A DNA stretch of 64,000 nt, taken from the NCBI GenBank assembly GCA_907163345.1, contig CAJQUN010000015.1:4806886-4870885 (forward strand). Reading direction: 5' to 3'. A program made the translations under genes and the position numbers. This document shows positions 48,001 to 58,800 of this stretch, piece after piece. Numbering within the stretch: position 1 is the first letter of the stretch; each line of letters starts with the position of its first letter. This stretch comes from Haberlea rhodopensis (lineage: Eukaryota > Streptophyta > Magnoliopsida > Lamiales > Gesneriaceae). Below the pieces are notes generated by a model. That model saw only the letters and a program-made list of their open reading frames with translations, was not told where the DNA came from and did not search any database.

Positions 48001-51000
48001 ATCGCCAAATCAAGTGTCTCTGCGGTGGTCTGCTTGTTCTAGAAGATCTCATGAGTTCATTCAACGGAGTTTTTGGATCCACATCTTGTGCAGTAGTCTC
48101 TTTATCTTCGTTGTTTTCAGTTTTCGGCTCATTCACAGGGATATCTATCAATGATACTTCATATGTCTTCTTGACTTCAGGACATTCATCTCCAACTTCA
48201 ATACTTGATTTGTCCTTGTACATTACTTGCTCATTGAAGATTACATCTCTGCTCCGAATGATCTTCCGGTTTTGGTCCTCCCGGAAACGATAACCAAACT
48301 CGTTATCTCCATAACCAATAAAGAAACACTTTTTCGATTTCGGATCAAGTTTGTTTCTGCTAGCTGAATCAATATGAACATAGGATAAACATCCAAACAC
48401 TTTCAAGAAAAAAATGTTTACTTCTCTGCCGTTCCAGACCTCTTCCGGGATTCTTTAATTAAGGGGTACCGAAGGTCCTCGGTTGATCAGATATGCTACA
48501 GTGTTAACTGCATCAGCCCAAAATGATTGTGGTAATCCAGCATGCAATCTCATGCTACTGGCACGTTCATTTAGGGTTTTATTCATCTTTTCAGCTATAC
48601 CATTCTGTTGAGGTGTACCAGGAATGGTTTTCTCCATCTTGATCTCGTTCTGTCCACAATACTTTTTGAACTCAACATCTTCATATTCTCCTCCATTATC
48701 AGACCGTAAACACTTCACCTTCAAGTTGATCTCAGTTCTACCATGACTTTCCACCTCTTAAAGGTCTCATAAACATCATATTTATTTTTCATAAAATAAA
48801 CTAATACTTTCCTGCTCGAATCGTCTATGAATGTGACATAATATCTTGTGCCTCCAAGGTATGTCACAGGAGATGGTCCCCATACGTTAGTATGAACCAG
48901 CTCTAACTTTGTTGCTTTCGGTTCTTTACCGCCTTTTGAAAAGCTCACATTCTTGTGCTTTCCAAAGATACAACTTTCACATAGCTTGTGTTCAACGGAC
49001 TTTAGTTCCGGTAGCTTCCCATTTGATAACAACATTTTCATTCCCTTCTCACTCATACCAACTATTTCTAAAGGTTTTCCATCTGCTAGAAAAACTTTTT
49101 CATAATCGCTAGCGATGTAACTATAGAATACATCATGATTACCAGTGGTATGAAACGAAGCTCTTGAGTCCATAACCCAGGAATCAACAAGACTTTCCAT
49201 GGATAGTGATAAAGCATCATGTGCTTCCTCAGTCACTGCATTATCGATTTGCAGTTCCTTTTTAAATGGCTAGTCTCACCACAGTTCCAACATTTCAACT
49301 TCTTCTCAAATGTATTTTTGTCTTTACCACCTCTTGACTTGGACCAACTGTGCCCTTGGCTAAAACTCCTTTCGGCACTCCTGCTTCTGCCTTAGTTCTC
49401 GAGATTTAGAGCAGAACTCAATGATGTTCTTTCACCTGAATCCATCATGCGAACTTCTTCAGCAAGAACTTGGTCTCTGACATCATTGAATTGTAAATTT
49501 TTCCTTTGCCAACAGAATTGCTAACTGCTGCCCACATTGGTTCCTAAGCATTTGGTAGAGACTCCAGAGAATAAGTGCACGAACCTCATCATCAAATTTG
49601 ACTTCAACCGATGTTAATTGTGAAACAATCGTGTTGAACTCATTGATATGTGCCGCCACAGAAGCACCTTCTCCCATCTTCAAGTTGAATAATTTTTTCA
49701 TGAAATGCACTTTGTTGTTTGCTGATGGCTTCTCATACATGTCCGAAAGAATGGACATCATCTCCTCTGTGTTTTTTTTCCTGCCACATTATGTTGCCAC
49801 GTTCTTTGTTAGTGTTAAGCGAATTACACCTAACACCTGTCGGCCAAGGAGCTCCCACTCATCATCCTCCATCTTTTCTGGTTTCTTTCCTGATAGAGGT
49901 TGATGCAGGTTCTTGCTATACAGATAATCTTTAATCTGTAATCGCCAGAACGTAAAATCTGTGCCGTCAAACTTGTTGATTCCAGGTCCGATCCATCTTC
50001 TCCAGCCATTGCTTCTGATACTTTGATAAAACAGTAGCCTGAATTGTACACGCTAAGTAAGCTCACAGGAAAGAGAGAATCTTGATCTTTCTTAGATAGA
50101 ACTTCAAGATTCCCAGGAAAATTGGTGGGGTCACACCGGTCCCACTTAAATATCGATTTTCCTAGACAGAACTTCATTAATCAAAACGTATTCGCCTACC
50201 ACAACAAAGCTCCACCCAGCAAAAGAAAAAACTTGGCTCTGGTACTAGTTGTTGGGGATGGACCGAAGCAATTGAGAATAAAACACCAATAATGCGGAAT
50301 AAAATAATCAACAAAAACACAATCGATCTACGTGGTTCACCCAATATAGGCTAGTCCACGGAGCTGCTGCAAATCGTTATTATAGGAAGAAATTTTTACA
50401 AAACACCAAAGAACTAATCTTTTTTTGCTCGAGTTGGGTTGCCTTTGAAATGAAAAATGTGATGCCTATTTATAGGCAATTGTTCTGGTGTGAACATCCG
50501 GTGTGAAAACCGCCTCATTTTCTTGCCTACCATTTGGCCGGTAATGTGGACGTTCGCATTTGGTCAAATGCCTACTACTACCGGTAGTTTGAAACTTAAG
50601 TTTTAATCAACAGAGGGGGCAACTTCCATGCGTGCCGCTATGGTATATTTTCTATTCCTGTTTTCGAGTATGCTTATGCTCAGAGAATGAGAGTGGGTGG
50701 TTGCTTGTGCTCAAAGATTCAGACGATTCAGTTCTGTTATTTTATTCACATTGGTTTCTACGAATATTCAGAATGACCTATTTGCTCAAGTGCTTGAAGA
50801 ATGTACTGGACATCTCCATCAGCTTCAGCCCTTGATGAGGTAACCCCTCCCTCTAGTAAGCTCTGTGTATTCCCCTACTTTATTTTCTTTACTATTGTTG
50901 CTTTTCTCTTCCCTAGTCGATTGAATTCTCCCATTTTTATATGAATCTGTTCTTCGAACGAGGTATTTTGTTAAGTACAATGCAAAAAAATCATGTCAAA

Positions 51001-52446
51001 ATAAAATGACGGATTGCCTCATCGAGTTTGTGATGCTCTGCATTTTTCTTTAAAAAAAATGGTGATGCTATGACACTTTTTTCGACGAGTCATTTGCCAC
51101 TTTTACATAATGAAGAAGATAACTCACCATTGGTTTTAGGGGTAATTGCTCGCTGCTGGTTTTGTGCTTCGAATTCTTTTCATCGTAGCACTTATATCAC
51201 AATTACCATTTCTTCATATTTTCCAGAGTAAGTTTATAACTGCTGGCGAATGAAATTGCTTGATTTTTGTGATTGCCCCATTACAGGATTGAAAATCTGT
51301 TATATTTGCATACTTGAGATAGATAGCCGTTTACTAGTGTATATTCTTTGGGTTATCGTAGGTTAATCTATCACACATTGGCACAACCATATGTTTTGGA
51401 TATCAAATCTAATCTCTCTGATCACTTCAACTGATCGAATGCATTTTGTATATTGTTGTATCTTTTTAGTATGTATAAAATAAGTGCGTTCTGCTTAATT
51501 GTGCTTGCAAGTTCTATATGTATTGCTTCATGTTCGAGCTATAAAATTTGACAATACACCAGAAAATTCAAGATCATGAGAACAAGTTGAAAGATATGAG
51601 CAGAGAAGACGAGACGGTGATTTCAGAAGATGATAGGGGAATTCGGAAGCTGAAAAGACAATAATCCAAGGAGCTATGAAATCTGATCAGTTCGGGGCAC
51701 TGGTCCATCACCTTTCCCTGGTCCGTAATAAACGTTGTCTCATGGCTTATGTGTAAGTAATGAAAGCACAATACTTTCTTCGAATATCATTTTAGATTCA
51801 ACACTTTTTCAAAATCCATAGCTTCATTATGTTTGCCCTATATTATTTTGGTTTTGTAGACATAATAGAGCAGAAGTCATAAGAAATCTGGGGTGGATGG
51901 TTGACAGTGTCCTCCCTGAAGAAATTGAAGAGAGACTCAGCAGCTCTGAAAAGAGTACTTCAAGAATCACGTTGCTACTTTACAATCATATATGACAGAG
52001 CTGGACCTTCATTTGAGCTTGGTAAATAATTTTCATTTTACATGATTTCACCCAAAATGGCAAGTAATGCATAATTCTCATTACAGTCGTTTACACAGTG
52101 CGGAAGAAACAGACAAAAAAAAACCACATTCAGACTATACAAAAGAAAAAATATTCTTCCTTAACCTTGGCCATTATTTCCTCCAGGATATGATTCCTCC
52201 CAAAGATCCATACATCAAGGTGAGAGTTCTTGATGATATCGGCGAAGTTGCACTTAGCGATCAGGTAGTTAATTTAGCTCGCCATGCAATCATGTTCCTC
52301 CGACGAACTGATGCTGAGCAGTACATCACTCAGGTGAGTCTAGCTCCTAGAAAAGTTACACACTCTTTGAACTTATAGATTTATGTCAATGTTTAACTGT
52401 ATCTATTAATGATGAACAGGGCCAAATGGAAGAACTCACTAATTAA
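35007..52446 (+). CDS. PSF1: DNA replication complex GINS subunit PSF1, six exons, giant first intron, reading-frame lesions
   Basis: Exons 35007-35081, 50772-50839, about 51627-51752, 51860-52021, 52187-52333 and 52420-52446 give about 201 residues, the family length. Key matches: MYGKKASELVKELAS (start fixed by the family's MYG start), NDLFAQVLEEC, GALVHHLSLVRNKRCLMAYV, HNRAEVIRNLGWMVDSVLP, DMIPPKDPYIKVRVLDDIG and LRRTDAEQYITQ. All introns are GT-AG. PSF1 is part of the GINS tetramer of the CMG replicative helicase in the nucleus. Lesions: exon 3 after the acceptor reads TGA TAG in frame, explicable by one missing A and one extra G; exon 4 lacks one G (GAAAAGAG where GAAAAGGAG is expected). 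Intron 1 is 15.7 kb and holds nested copia and Tat elements. Either a pseudogene or consensus errors; see findings. Confidence 0.85.
35821..36643 (-). repeat. 3' LTR of the Tat element
   Basis: 823 bp, starting TGTTACCCCTCC on the plus strand and ending GGGATATCA. Its G-run at about 35993-36002 is one base longer, and that near 36030 one base shorter, than in the other LTR. Confidence 0.93.
36991..39025 (+). CDS. Antisense gene of the Tat element (plant 'putative gypsy type transposon' family), three exons
   Basis: Exons 36991-37870, 37970-38457 and 38534-39025 give 1860 nt, 619 residues, without a break. Intron 1 is 99 nt (GTACGT...TTGTAG). Intron 2 is 76 nt (GTAAGT...CTGCAG) and contains a run of 41 T. 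Residues about 60-290 hold the conserved region (EHLLRTWFIPPDHDVRVP, HYHCVSLSQLTPNS, FFQVKK, GRRFD), resembling PF04195-type proteins from memory. A Pro/Ser/Lys-rich middle follows (about 300-420), then a coiled coil rich in Ala/Glu/Arg (about 470-580) and the end DFLDLNAIIASIPPDFIK. It runs opposite to gag-pol. The function is unknown. An alternative donor at 37901 would be non-canonical (AT). Confidence 0.78.
39480..40205. repeat. 59-bp tandem array in the Tat element (about 12 units)
   Basis: Units contain GCCAGGGCCTCATACACC then TGGGCTTTAG, followed by one of two variant tails: TGACAGGGATGACCTGCAC or CATGCAGGGCGGACCTGTGC. Variants are interspersed. It lies between the 3' end of pol and the antisense gene. 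Non-coding; ORFs in it are repeat translations. Confidence 0.9.
40279..43789 (-). pseudogene. Tat pol: protease end, RT, RNase H, archaeal-type RNase H, integrase
   Basis: Two long frames, 43789-42629 and 42471-40279 (730 codons), are separated by a short shifted piece (42674-42465). RT includes NLNKACPKDCYPLPRID and EVYVDDILVKSK (YVDD). RNase H is at about 42400-42060. A second RNase H of the archaeal type, WKVYVDGAANSEGSG...LHSDSQLA, follows at about 41960-41700 and is diagnostic of Tat. Integrase has the HHCC zinc motif (HEGCCGDHLGG...CEGCQ), WGLDIVGPFP, LISDNGRQFQ and GYPQSNGQTE. The two breaks relative to a single polyprotein may be natural or consensus indels, given the near-identical LTRs. 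Confidence 0.88.
43743..45516 (-). pseudogene. Tat gag and start of protease, frame-broken
   Basis: The N-terminal part (45516-45150) is in two frames. The main frame 45107-43743 has the retrotransposon gag core (KWFNQLEPGSITSFAGFSSA, FLHQYASSKR), CIFHQATGHTTQDC as a zinc-knuckle-like segment, an RGRGR-rich stretch, and a protease start with VFVDTGSSVNVLF (DTG active site). The frame then shifts into the next ORF near 43780. Confidence 0.85.
45562..46384 (-). repeat. 5' LTR of the Tat element
   Basis: Copy of 35821-36643, abutting the primer binding site at about 45543-45561. Confidence 0.93.
46504..50177 (-). pseudogene. Decayed copia gag-pol polyprotein
   Basis: Fragments in order on the minus strand: gag (50000-49483, with FNLKMGEGASVAAHINEFN), the gag-pre-integrase and protease region (49236-48900, VMDSRASFHTTGN), integrase (48900-48455, VHTNVWGPSPV, TPQQNGIAEKMNKT), the SYVHIDSASRNKLDPKSKK segment (48406-47969), reverse transcriptase (47765-47134 and on, VKTTFLHGDL, QGFEVQGK) and RNase H ending with CDNHSDIHLAKNPVYHARTK (46716-46504). 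At least six frame breaks. Not able to encode a full polyprotein as read. Confidence 0.88.
50250..50612 (-). repeat. 5' LTR of the copia element
   Basis: Pairs with 35459-35820 (plus CA at 46390-46391). Contains TATTTATAGG in sense of the plus strand and GTGGTTCACCC. Ends are TG/CA. Confidence 0.88.
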
Positions 52447-52449
52447 AAT

Positions 52450-52945
52450 CTAGTATCTGAGGTCCTTACCAGCAATATTTAAAGCCTTCTCCATTCCAGC
52501 CCTGTATTATGAGCACCTGGGATGTTAGGTATTCATTCAAATGATGCATTATGACTTGAAACTTACAGTGGAAAGGATGACACGAATAGTGTTTGAAACT
52601 ATTGTGGAAAAAATGGCACCAATAGAGTTTTAAAGATCGCTCATCATGTGTTCTATATATGAAATTCTTGTCTTTCTTACAATGATTATCGCATTGATTC
52701 AGGCAAGAAAAATCATCTGATGCCAAGGTATGGGATAGTATGAGTCCATGTATGCTTAATTCAGGGTCAGATTTAAGTTTTGATGAGTCGAGAGCAAGTA
52801 CCTTGTATTGTGTGGTGAGGTGAGGAGTGTGGTGTCTTCATGCAAACGACGTAAAGATTCTCAAGTTCTCTGAACAATTTTTTTAAAATAACATGATAAG
52901 TTGCTCTTATTGATTGGAACTCTTGCGATATTTGTCTTGTCAACC
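52450..52945. other. PSF1 3' UTR and intergenic
   Basis: No ORF with resemblance; the first 200-300 bp are presumably the PSF1 3' UTR. Confidence 0.4.
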
Positions 52946-53800
52946 TAGGGGTGTTACTGCACCGAATTGGATCGGTTTTGCACCGGTCCCAACCGGTTTT
53001 GGATTCAATTTTCTTGGAACTGGACCAATCCATTTTGAAACTGGATTGGTTTCAGGTTCGGAGATACCGGTTCCAACCAAGTAAATTTTAAAAAAATTAG
53101 AAATTTTGTGCTACCTGTTCGCGGCCTACCAAATTATTATTATTTTGTTTTGGTATTTTTTAATTGAATTATTATACACAAGCTATATAAAAAATTATGT
53201 GTATTTCTTCTTCATTTACAATTGTTTAAATCAAACTTACAACATATTATTACAAATAAGAGTTACATTTGACATAAAAAGAAATAATACTACTTCTCAT
53301 ACTTGATGAGTATTGTTTTAGCGCATGCTCTTGCTTCTTTGAAATTATGAATTTTGAAATTCATCTACTGCTCATTCTCTTATATTCCTACATTCGGATT
53401 CAAACCAATCATTGGGCAATGTAAGTATGCATAATAAATCAACAGAAAGATTACTTCTATAGTCTCTAATTATTGGGCCACATGTTAAGAATGCCGATTC
53501 CAATTCAACGCTTGATGCTTATACCGTGATTTAATAATTTTCTGGTCCATCAAAATCTTGTTTGCTTCCACAACAGTATCTTAATGTAGATTTTATGTTA
53601 TTATCTTGTGACACAAGGCTTTATTCACTCAATTATCATGTAATTTTAATATATATTTTTTTTATCATGGAATGCGCTTGCTTTCATAACAATATCTTAA
53701 TTTTCCTCTCTCAACATAATTTACTTTTTACATATATTTAATCCGTTATACAAGATAGATTAAAATCGAGTAGGTCAAACAAAATGCCAATATCTTTTAA
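52946..53800 (-). pseudogene. hAT transposase relic
   Basis: A minus-strand frame at about 53515-53390 reads VELESAFLTCGPIIRDYRSN then LSVDLLCILTLPNDWF, matching the C-terminal dimerisation region of plant hAT transposases (SAFSTGGR...YRSSL...W pattern). CTAGGGGTGT at about 52947, followed by CCGGTTT-rich sequence, resembles a hAT terminal segment. Stops and AT-rich insertions elsewhere; the other end was not found. Confidence 0.5.
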
Positions 53801-53849
53801 ACCCGCTGATCAACTTGAAAATAGTATAATGACTTTCAGAGACGAGCAA

Positions 53850-54361
53850 TGCGGGCAAATTGTCAACAGAATTTATCATTAAATTGGAAGTTAAAGCAAG
53901 AGATGGAGAGTGGATTCTTGTTCAGTTTCCTTCTTCCTCCTTTGTTGTCATGGCTGGAGATGCGTGCAAGGTGATGGTCACAAACTACACATTAATATAG
54001 TTAATCACGGTCTTAATGATCATGCATGTTAATCGAAAAAAAGTATCTGGATTAGTAGAGTTTTATTAATGTTTTTAAAATAACACATAATATATTATAG
54101 TTTTGGGGTAATGAATCAGGCGTGGGCAACGACAGGATTCTTTCTCCCAACCATAAAGTAACCCTGGAAAAGAAACTCGTTAACACAATTGCACTTTCTT
54201 CTTTCCTAAGCAAACCAGTGGGAAGTACCCCAAGAACTAGTCGATGATCAGAATCCCCTCAACTACAAACCCTTCGTTCATGTCGATTTGCTCACGTTTA
54301 CGACACCGATCATGGCCGTCGATCCCAAGATATGCTCGGAGATTTCTGCGGAATTTGAATT
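53850..54361 (+). pseudogene. 2-oxoglutarate/Fe(II) dioxygenase fragment, AOP1-like
   Basis: Two exon remains. The first ends at 53970: LEVKARDGEWILVQFPSSSF then VVMAGDACK, with donor AAG|GTGATG. The second, from 54120, has AW...NDRILSPNHKVTLEKK and then, in another frame, EVPQELVDDQNPLNYKPFVH and, shifted again, YDTDHGRRSQDM...FCGI. This is the C-terminal part of the DIOX fold after the second iron-binding histidine, as in Arabidopsis AOP1-type enzymes. The N-terminal half and the HxD motif are missing and there are at least two frameshifts, so it is a pseudogene fragment. Confidence 0.65.
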
Positions 54362-54589
54362 GTGTCTCTGTGAGTCTATATATGTATGTATGACTAGACT
54401 TTAATTGGTTTTTGTTTCTCCGTGTACAAAAACTTTGATATAACGTGTGTAATATAAAAATTACTTTCTATTGTGTGGTTTGATAATTAAAGATTGTTTG
54501 TATAAACTTTAGTATGTGCTAGTTTTAACTAAAACTGTGTTTTCTAGTTGTTTTCCTTCCTTAAACTACCAAGGCTTATGTTACGAGTG

Positions 54590-54820
54590 ATTGCCAATTT
54601 ACTCATGTGGTATCGTTAAAAAGTATTTTACCATCATATGGTTTGTAAATAAATATTTTAACACATGAGGTATACATTTACCCCCTATGTAAACGATAAT
54701 AGACATTTTACTCATATGGTTTGCAAAAATAACATGATGTTTCCTCACACGTTGTACATGAAGGGATTGTTTTGCACATATGCACAAACCATGAGGATAA
54801 ACTGGCTATTTTCAAGCCAC
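54590..54820. repeat. Possible small inverted-repeat element
   Basis: ATTGCCAATTTACTCATGTGGT near 54590-54613 is matched in reverse by AAACCATGAGGATAAACTGGC near 54786-54807, and related CATATGGTTTG repeats lie between. Target duplication was not resolved. Confidence 0.35.
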
Positions 54821-55160
54821 TGTATCTATTTAGTCTACTTCAATTTTTTTACCACCCCTTCTATAAATTATTCATTCTATTTAACCTGTTTACAGGGGTG
54901 GTTCTTAGAAGTTGGGATTATCCATAGTTACACACGTATGTCATATATAATATGTAAACTAATTTAACACAATTCGTGATTGTATCTTCTCCTACTTTGA
55001 AATAGTTGCATATATTATGGAAGATTAATATATTTAAATAAATGATCATATTGATCAAACAAAAGCTATTTGATCTTTGTTCACTGACACCCCTCATCTT
55101 TCTATGGTTAGCTCGCTTCCTTTCGGATTCATCTTTAGAACAAGATTCGAACTTTTCTAA

Positions 55161-55579
55161 GAGCATGTACAATGGTTAAACCTCTTCCAGAAACCTAATA
55201 TCACTCACAATCTAATACGTCACCACTTTTCTGACATTCATCCCCATCATTTTTTTCTCCAATGGTTCAGCCCCTATTTTGGGCCCCACCTACCACTATC
55301 TATTTACATATCATTATTCATTTATATTAAAATATATATACATAAGATAATTAATTAAATAGATAAGAAAACATAAAATTATAATTAAAAAATTATATAA
55401 TAATTAAAATTAAAAGCAATAATAATTAAAATTATATAATAGTTAAAATTATAATTAAATTCTAAATAATTAAAATGTAAAATTATATTAATAATTAAAA
55501 TTAGATAGATTTTAAAAAATTAAAACAGCTGCCCAATCAGCTGGGCTGAGGGGCTGGGAAGCCCCCACTGTACATGCTC
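55161..55579. mobile_element. PIF/Harbinger (Tourist-like) MITE
   Basis: Ends GAGCATGTACAATGG and CCACTGTACATGCTC are inverted repeats. The flanks are TAA at 55158-55160 and 55580-55582. The interior is AT-rich and non-coding, 419 bp. The inverted GAGCATGTAC ends and the 3-bp target are typical of this superfamily. Confidence 0.75.
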
Positions 55580-55821
55580 TAACCAAAGCAATTCTGTGTC
55601 GACCATCAGTAGAAATGATTAAATGAACAAGTTCCATCCAGTTAACAATTACTATTACAACGAATACAACATCGCAAGAAGTTTCTCATCGCTCAATCTT
55701 TCCATCTCCAAACAAGAACGTAACAGAGGAACCAACCAACAAACCACGAATGAGATATCACGAAATACCTAAAAGAGAGAACGGAGAACCCAACAGGTAC
55801 CGTTATTAGTTGATTATGCTA

Positions 55822-58800
55822 TTATGCCGATCCAAATTCTGAAAACCATTTTTCGTGCTTTTCAATATCAACTGCAGAAACACTGGGTTGGACTTTAGCT
55901 ATGGCTTCTAAGAAGTCACACATCGCGATAGGATCGTTTGATATCTCGTCCTTGGACATGTTCTTGATCTCGTCACGAGTCTTTCCTGCTATCTTGCGCC
56001 TCATGCCATTTAGTGAAGCGTCTCGACAAACATTTGTGAGATCATCACCACTGTATCCCTCAGTCTTTCGAGCCACTTCATCGATATCAACATCGGCAGC
56101 AACCTGATCGTGCGGACAAATGCATCAAAGTTGACATGGATTATATGAATTCACTCATCAACCTTGTCTTGTTTGAAAATAATGGTCAAGGGTAAGAGTC
56201 CTTTTGTACGAAAATCTTGAACATAACTGTCACAGGGTTAATGTAATTATGATGGCACGAAATATTAGCCCTAGCCTCGACAGCCAAATAAAGTAGTCAG
56301 GTGCCAAGCATCTATATTCATAGTAATTAAATGTTTTCCTCAGAGATTAAATAACAATGCCTTATACCAAAATGTTTTCTAGGAATATGATACGATGACA
56401 GCCATATGTTTTTCTCTGCCAAATTAGTGAAGCACACAGAAGGTAGAGCAATGTCCCTTAAGCAATAGGGGTATTATATGCAGGTATGTAAACTGATTCC
56501 AAAAACAAACATCCTTCAGGCCCGTCAAGAAATAAGAAGATACCTCCACAGTTTTCAAATTGATCCGTATAAGCTCCTTACGACTTTCAGAATTAGGAAG
56601 TGGAATGTATATTCTTTTTTCCAGACGCCTCCTGAATAGATTGTGAATGAATCAGATTCAAATGAACAAGTCCTACTTAAATGAAGAAAAATATATAATC
56701 ATCGACAAGAAAAGTAACTAGGGTGCCTACCTCAATGCCTCATCAATATCCCAAGGAAAATTTGTAGCTGCTAAAACCATCACTATCTTGCGAGTACCGT
56801 CTTCATTGGTAGAAGAAGCATTGACGCCATCTACCTGAACTAGAAGTTCAGATTTCACCCTTCTGGATGATTCGTGTTCACCGGAAGCCCTGAAAGATAG
56901 GAAACAGATTATGCAACACGAAGGTTCAAACTAGATATCACATAAGAAAGTTGACACACTAAAAGATGCATGCAACGATATGACAAAGAAATCATTTTCG
57001 CACTGGAACCACAATTAAAAGAGATACGCCATTTGTTTCATGATCAACACATGGGATTTGAGAAGGATGCTTTGAAAAATGAGCCAACTATACACACGTC
57101 CAGTTATAAGGTAAGACATCGGCAAAAAACTGCAGAATTAGATAGGTTATCGACAAAATGTACATGTTTGCTCAATGTATGAGATGGATTCTTTCACAAC
57201 AACTTGCATACTGCACCAAAAAAAAGGTACCAAGATTATAACCGAGCCTGGAACTATGCAACTCTTAATATCTTACCCTCGAGCATTGCAAAGGGAATCA
57301 ATTTCATCTATGAATATGGTACTCGGGGCATAAGCCCTCGCAAGATCAAACAAGCACCGGACCATTCTCTCACTTTCTCCACGCCATTTTGAAGCTAAGG
57401 TAGCAGAAGAAACATTGAAAAATGTTGTGCCACACTCGGTAGCAACTGCTTTAGCAAGAAGTGTCTTCCCAGTACCTGGTGGACCAAACATGAGCACACC
57501 TTTCCATGGCCTCCTAATCCCCTGCAAGCACAGATGTTATAAGAGCAAATAATCGCAATGCAAATTTATCATCTATCTTGCATCGTTATAATGAAGAAGA
57601 CAGATTCTAACAGATCATCCAATGAATTAACAGTTTCGAAATAATTCTCCCCTCAAACAAAATTCAAAGTGCTATCCTTCATATGGAGGAACATGAGGTG
57701 AGCTATACAAGAAGTTAGTATCGCCTTTCACACACTACAGCATTTACCAGGGCAGGCTACCCCATTAGTTCCGAGACTCACAAAACATATAAATTACACT
57801 TGCGCATTTCAGGAAGTCCAAAAATATAAAAATTATAGCAAAAGCATTCTTCTTTACCAAATTTACTAATACCTGGAATATTCAGGCATCCAAAGTGGAA
57901 GCACCACAGCTTCCTCTAGAAGTCTTTTGGCTTCACTCAGCCCAGCCACATCATCCCATCTAACACCAGGAGTGGTCTCTAAAACATCCCTTTCAAGCAT
58001 AGCAGCCAAGTCAGAGTCGGGTCCTTCGTATTGCACTTTTTGGGCTTTACATCCTCGCTATCATCATTCTGACCATCAGAAAAGAAATCATTTAAATATT
58101 CACAAAGTCAAACATAGCGATAATATACAAAAGCAGAAAATGACTAGATTCTGGATCAAAACTCAAGATCCCTAAGAATTGTTTACAATCCACTCAATGC
58201 ATCCCATAAATTTAAATTTCCACATCCTCTTTGGTTAAAATAACTAGTTGCAACAAAAGCTAAGTCATGTCAAATTTTTAGTCTACAGCATGAAAAACTT
58301 AACAAGTTACTAAAATGAAAATTCCAAGTGAACTTGCCAAACTAACATTTTCCAAAGGATAATATATCAAGGAAAAGAGAGTAGTAAATTTAAATGAAGA
58401 GATGGTGAGACAACCGCTTAAAAGTTGAAAAAATTCCACTGAGGATTTATCAATTGCTATGCCCTGGCATTTAAATTTTAAACATTAGAGCACGAAAATA
58501 TCATAAAACACTTATTTAAATCAACTGAAGAGGTAAATCAACTCAGGCAACCAAAATAAATTGTTTCTGAAAATAAAAATAACATAATTTGTTAACAAAA
58601 AGCTTAGTGAACAACAAAATGGAACTCATATACTCAATCTGGGGAGACAACATTTTTTTCTACATTGTGTGAAAATCAAAGGCATCTCAGTCAATTGATG
58701 GTTTTGTGTGAATATTTAGTTAATCATGTCAAACTTGTATTCTTTCTATAACTAGAGTACTACCAACTAAGCTGGTGTCTCATACCACACGACCGTCAAT

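Larger units (their letters stand above)
35459..50612 (-). mobile_element. Ty1/copia retrotransposon (Tork/TNT-like) with a nested Tat element
   Basis: The 5' LTR is 50250-50612 (363 bp). The 3' LTR is 35459-35820 plus 46390-46391, split by the Tat element. The target duplication GAGGG is at 35454-35458 and 50613-50617. On the minus strand the primer site AGTACCAGAGCCAAG follows the 5' LTR within a few bases and the PPT AAGTGTGAGATTG precedes the 3' LTR. Net length without the insertion is about 4.6 kb. The LTRs have diverged visibly, so it is older than the Tat insertion. Confidence 0.92.
35082..50771 (+). other. PSF1 intron 1 (15,690 bp)
   Basis: Donor AAT|GTAAGT and acceptor ATTCAG|AATGAC, phase 0. 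All but about 530 bp is the copia/Tat nest (35459-50612). Both elements run antisense to the gene; the Tat antisense gene therefore runs in the same direction as PSF1. Confidence 0.85.

Noticed and set aside
50632..50835. ORF of 67 residues as a separate small gene
   Set aside because: Its end overlaps PSF1 exon 2 in a different frame; the conserved frame there is PSF1.
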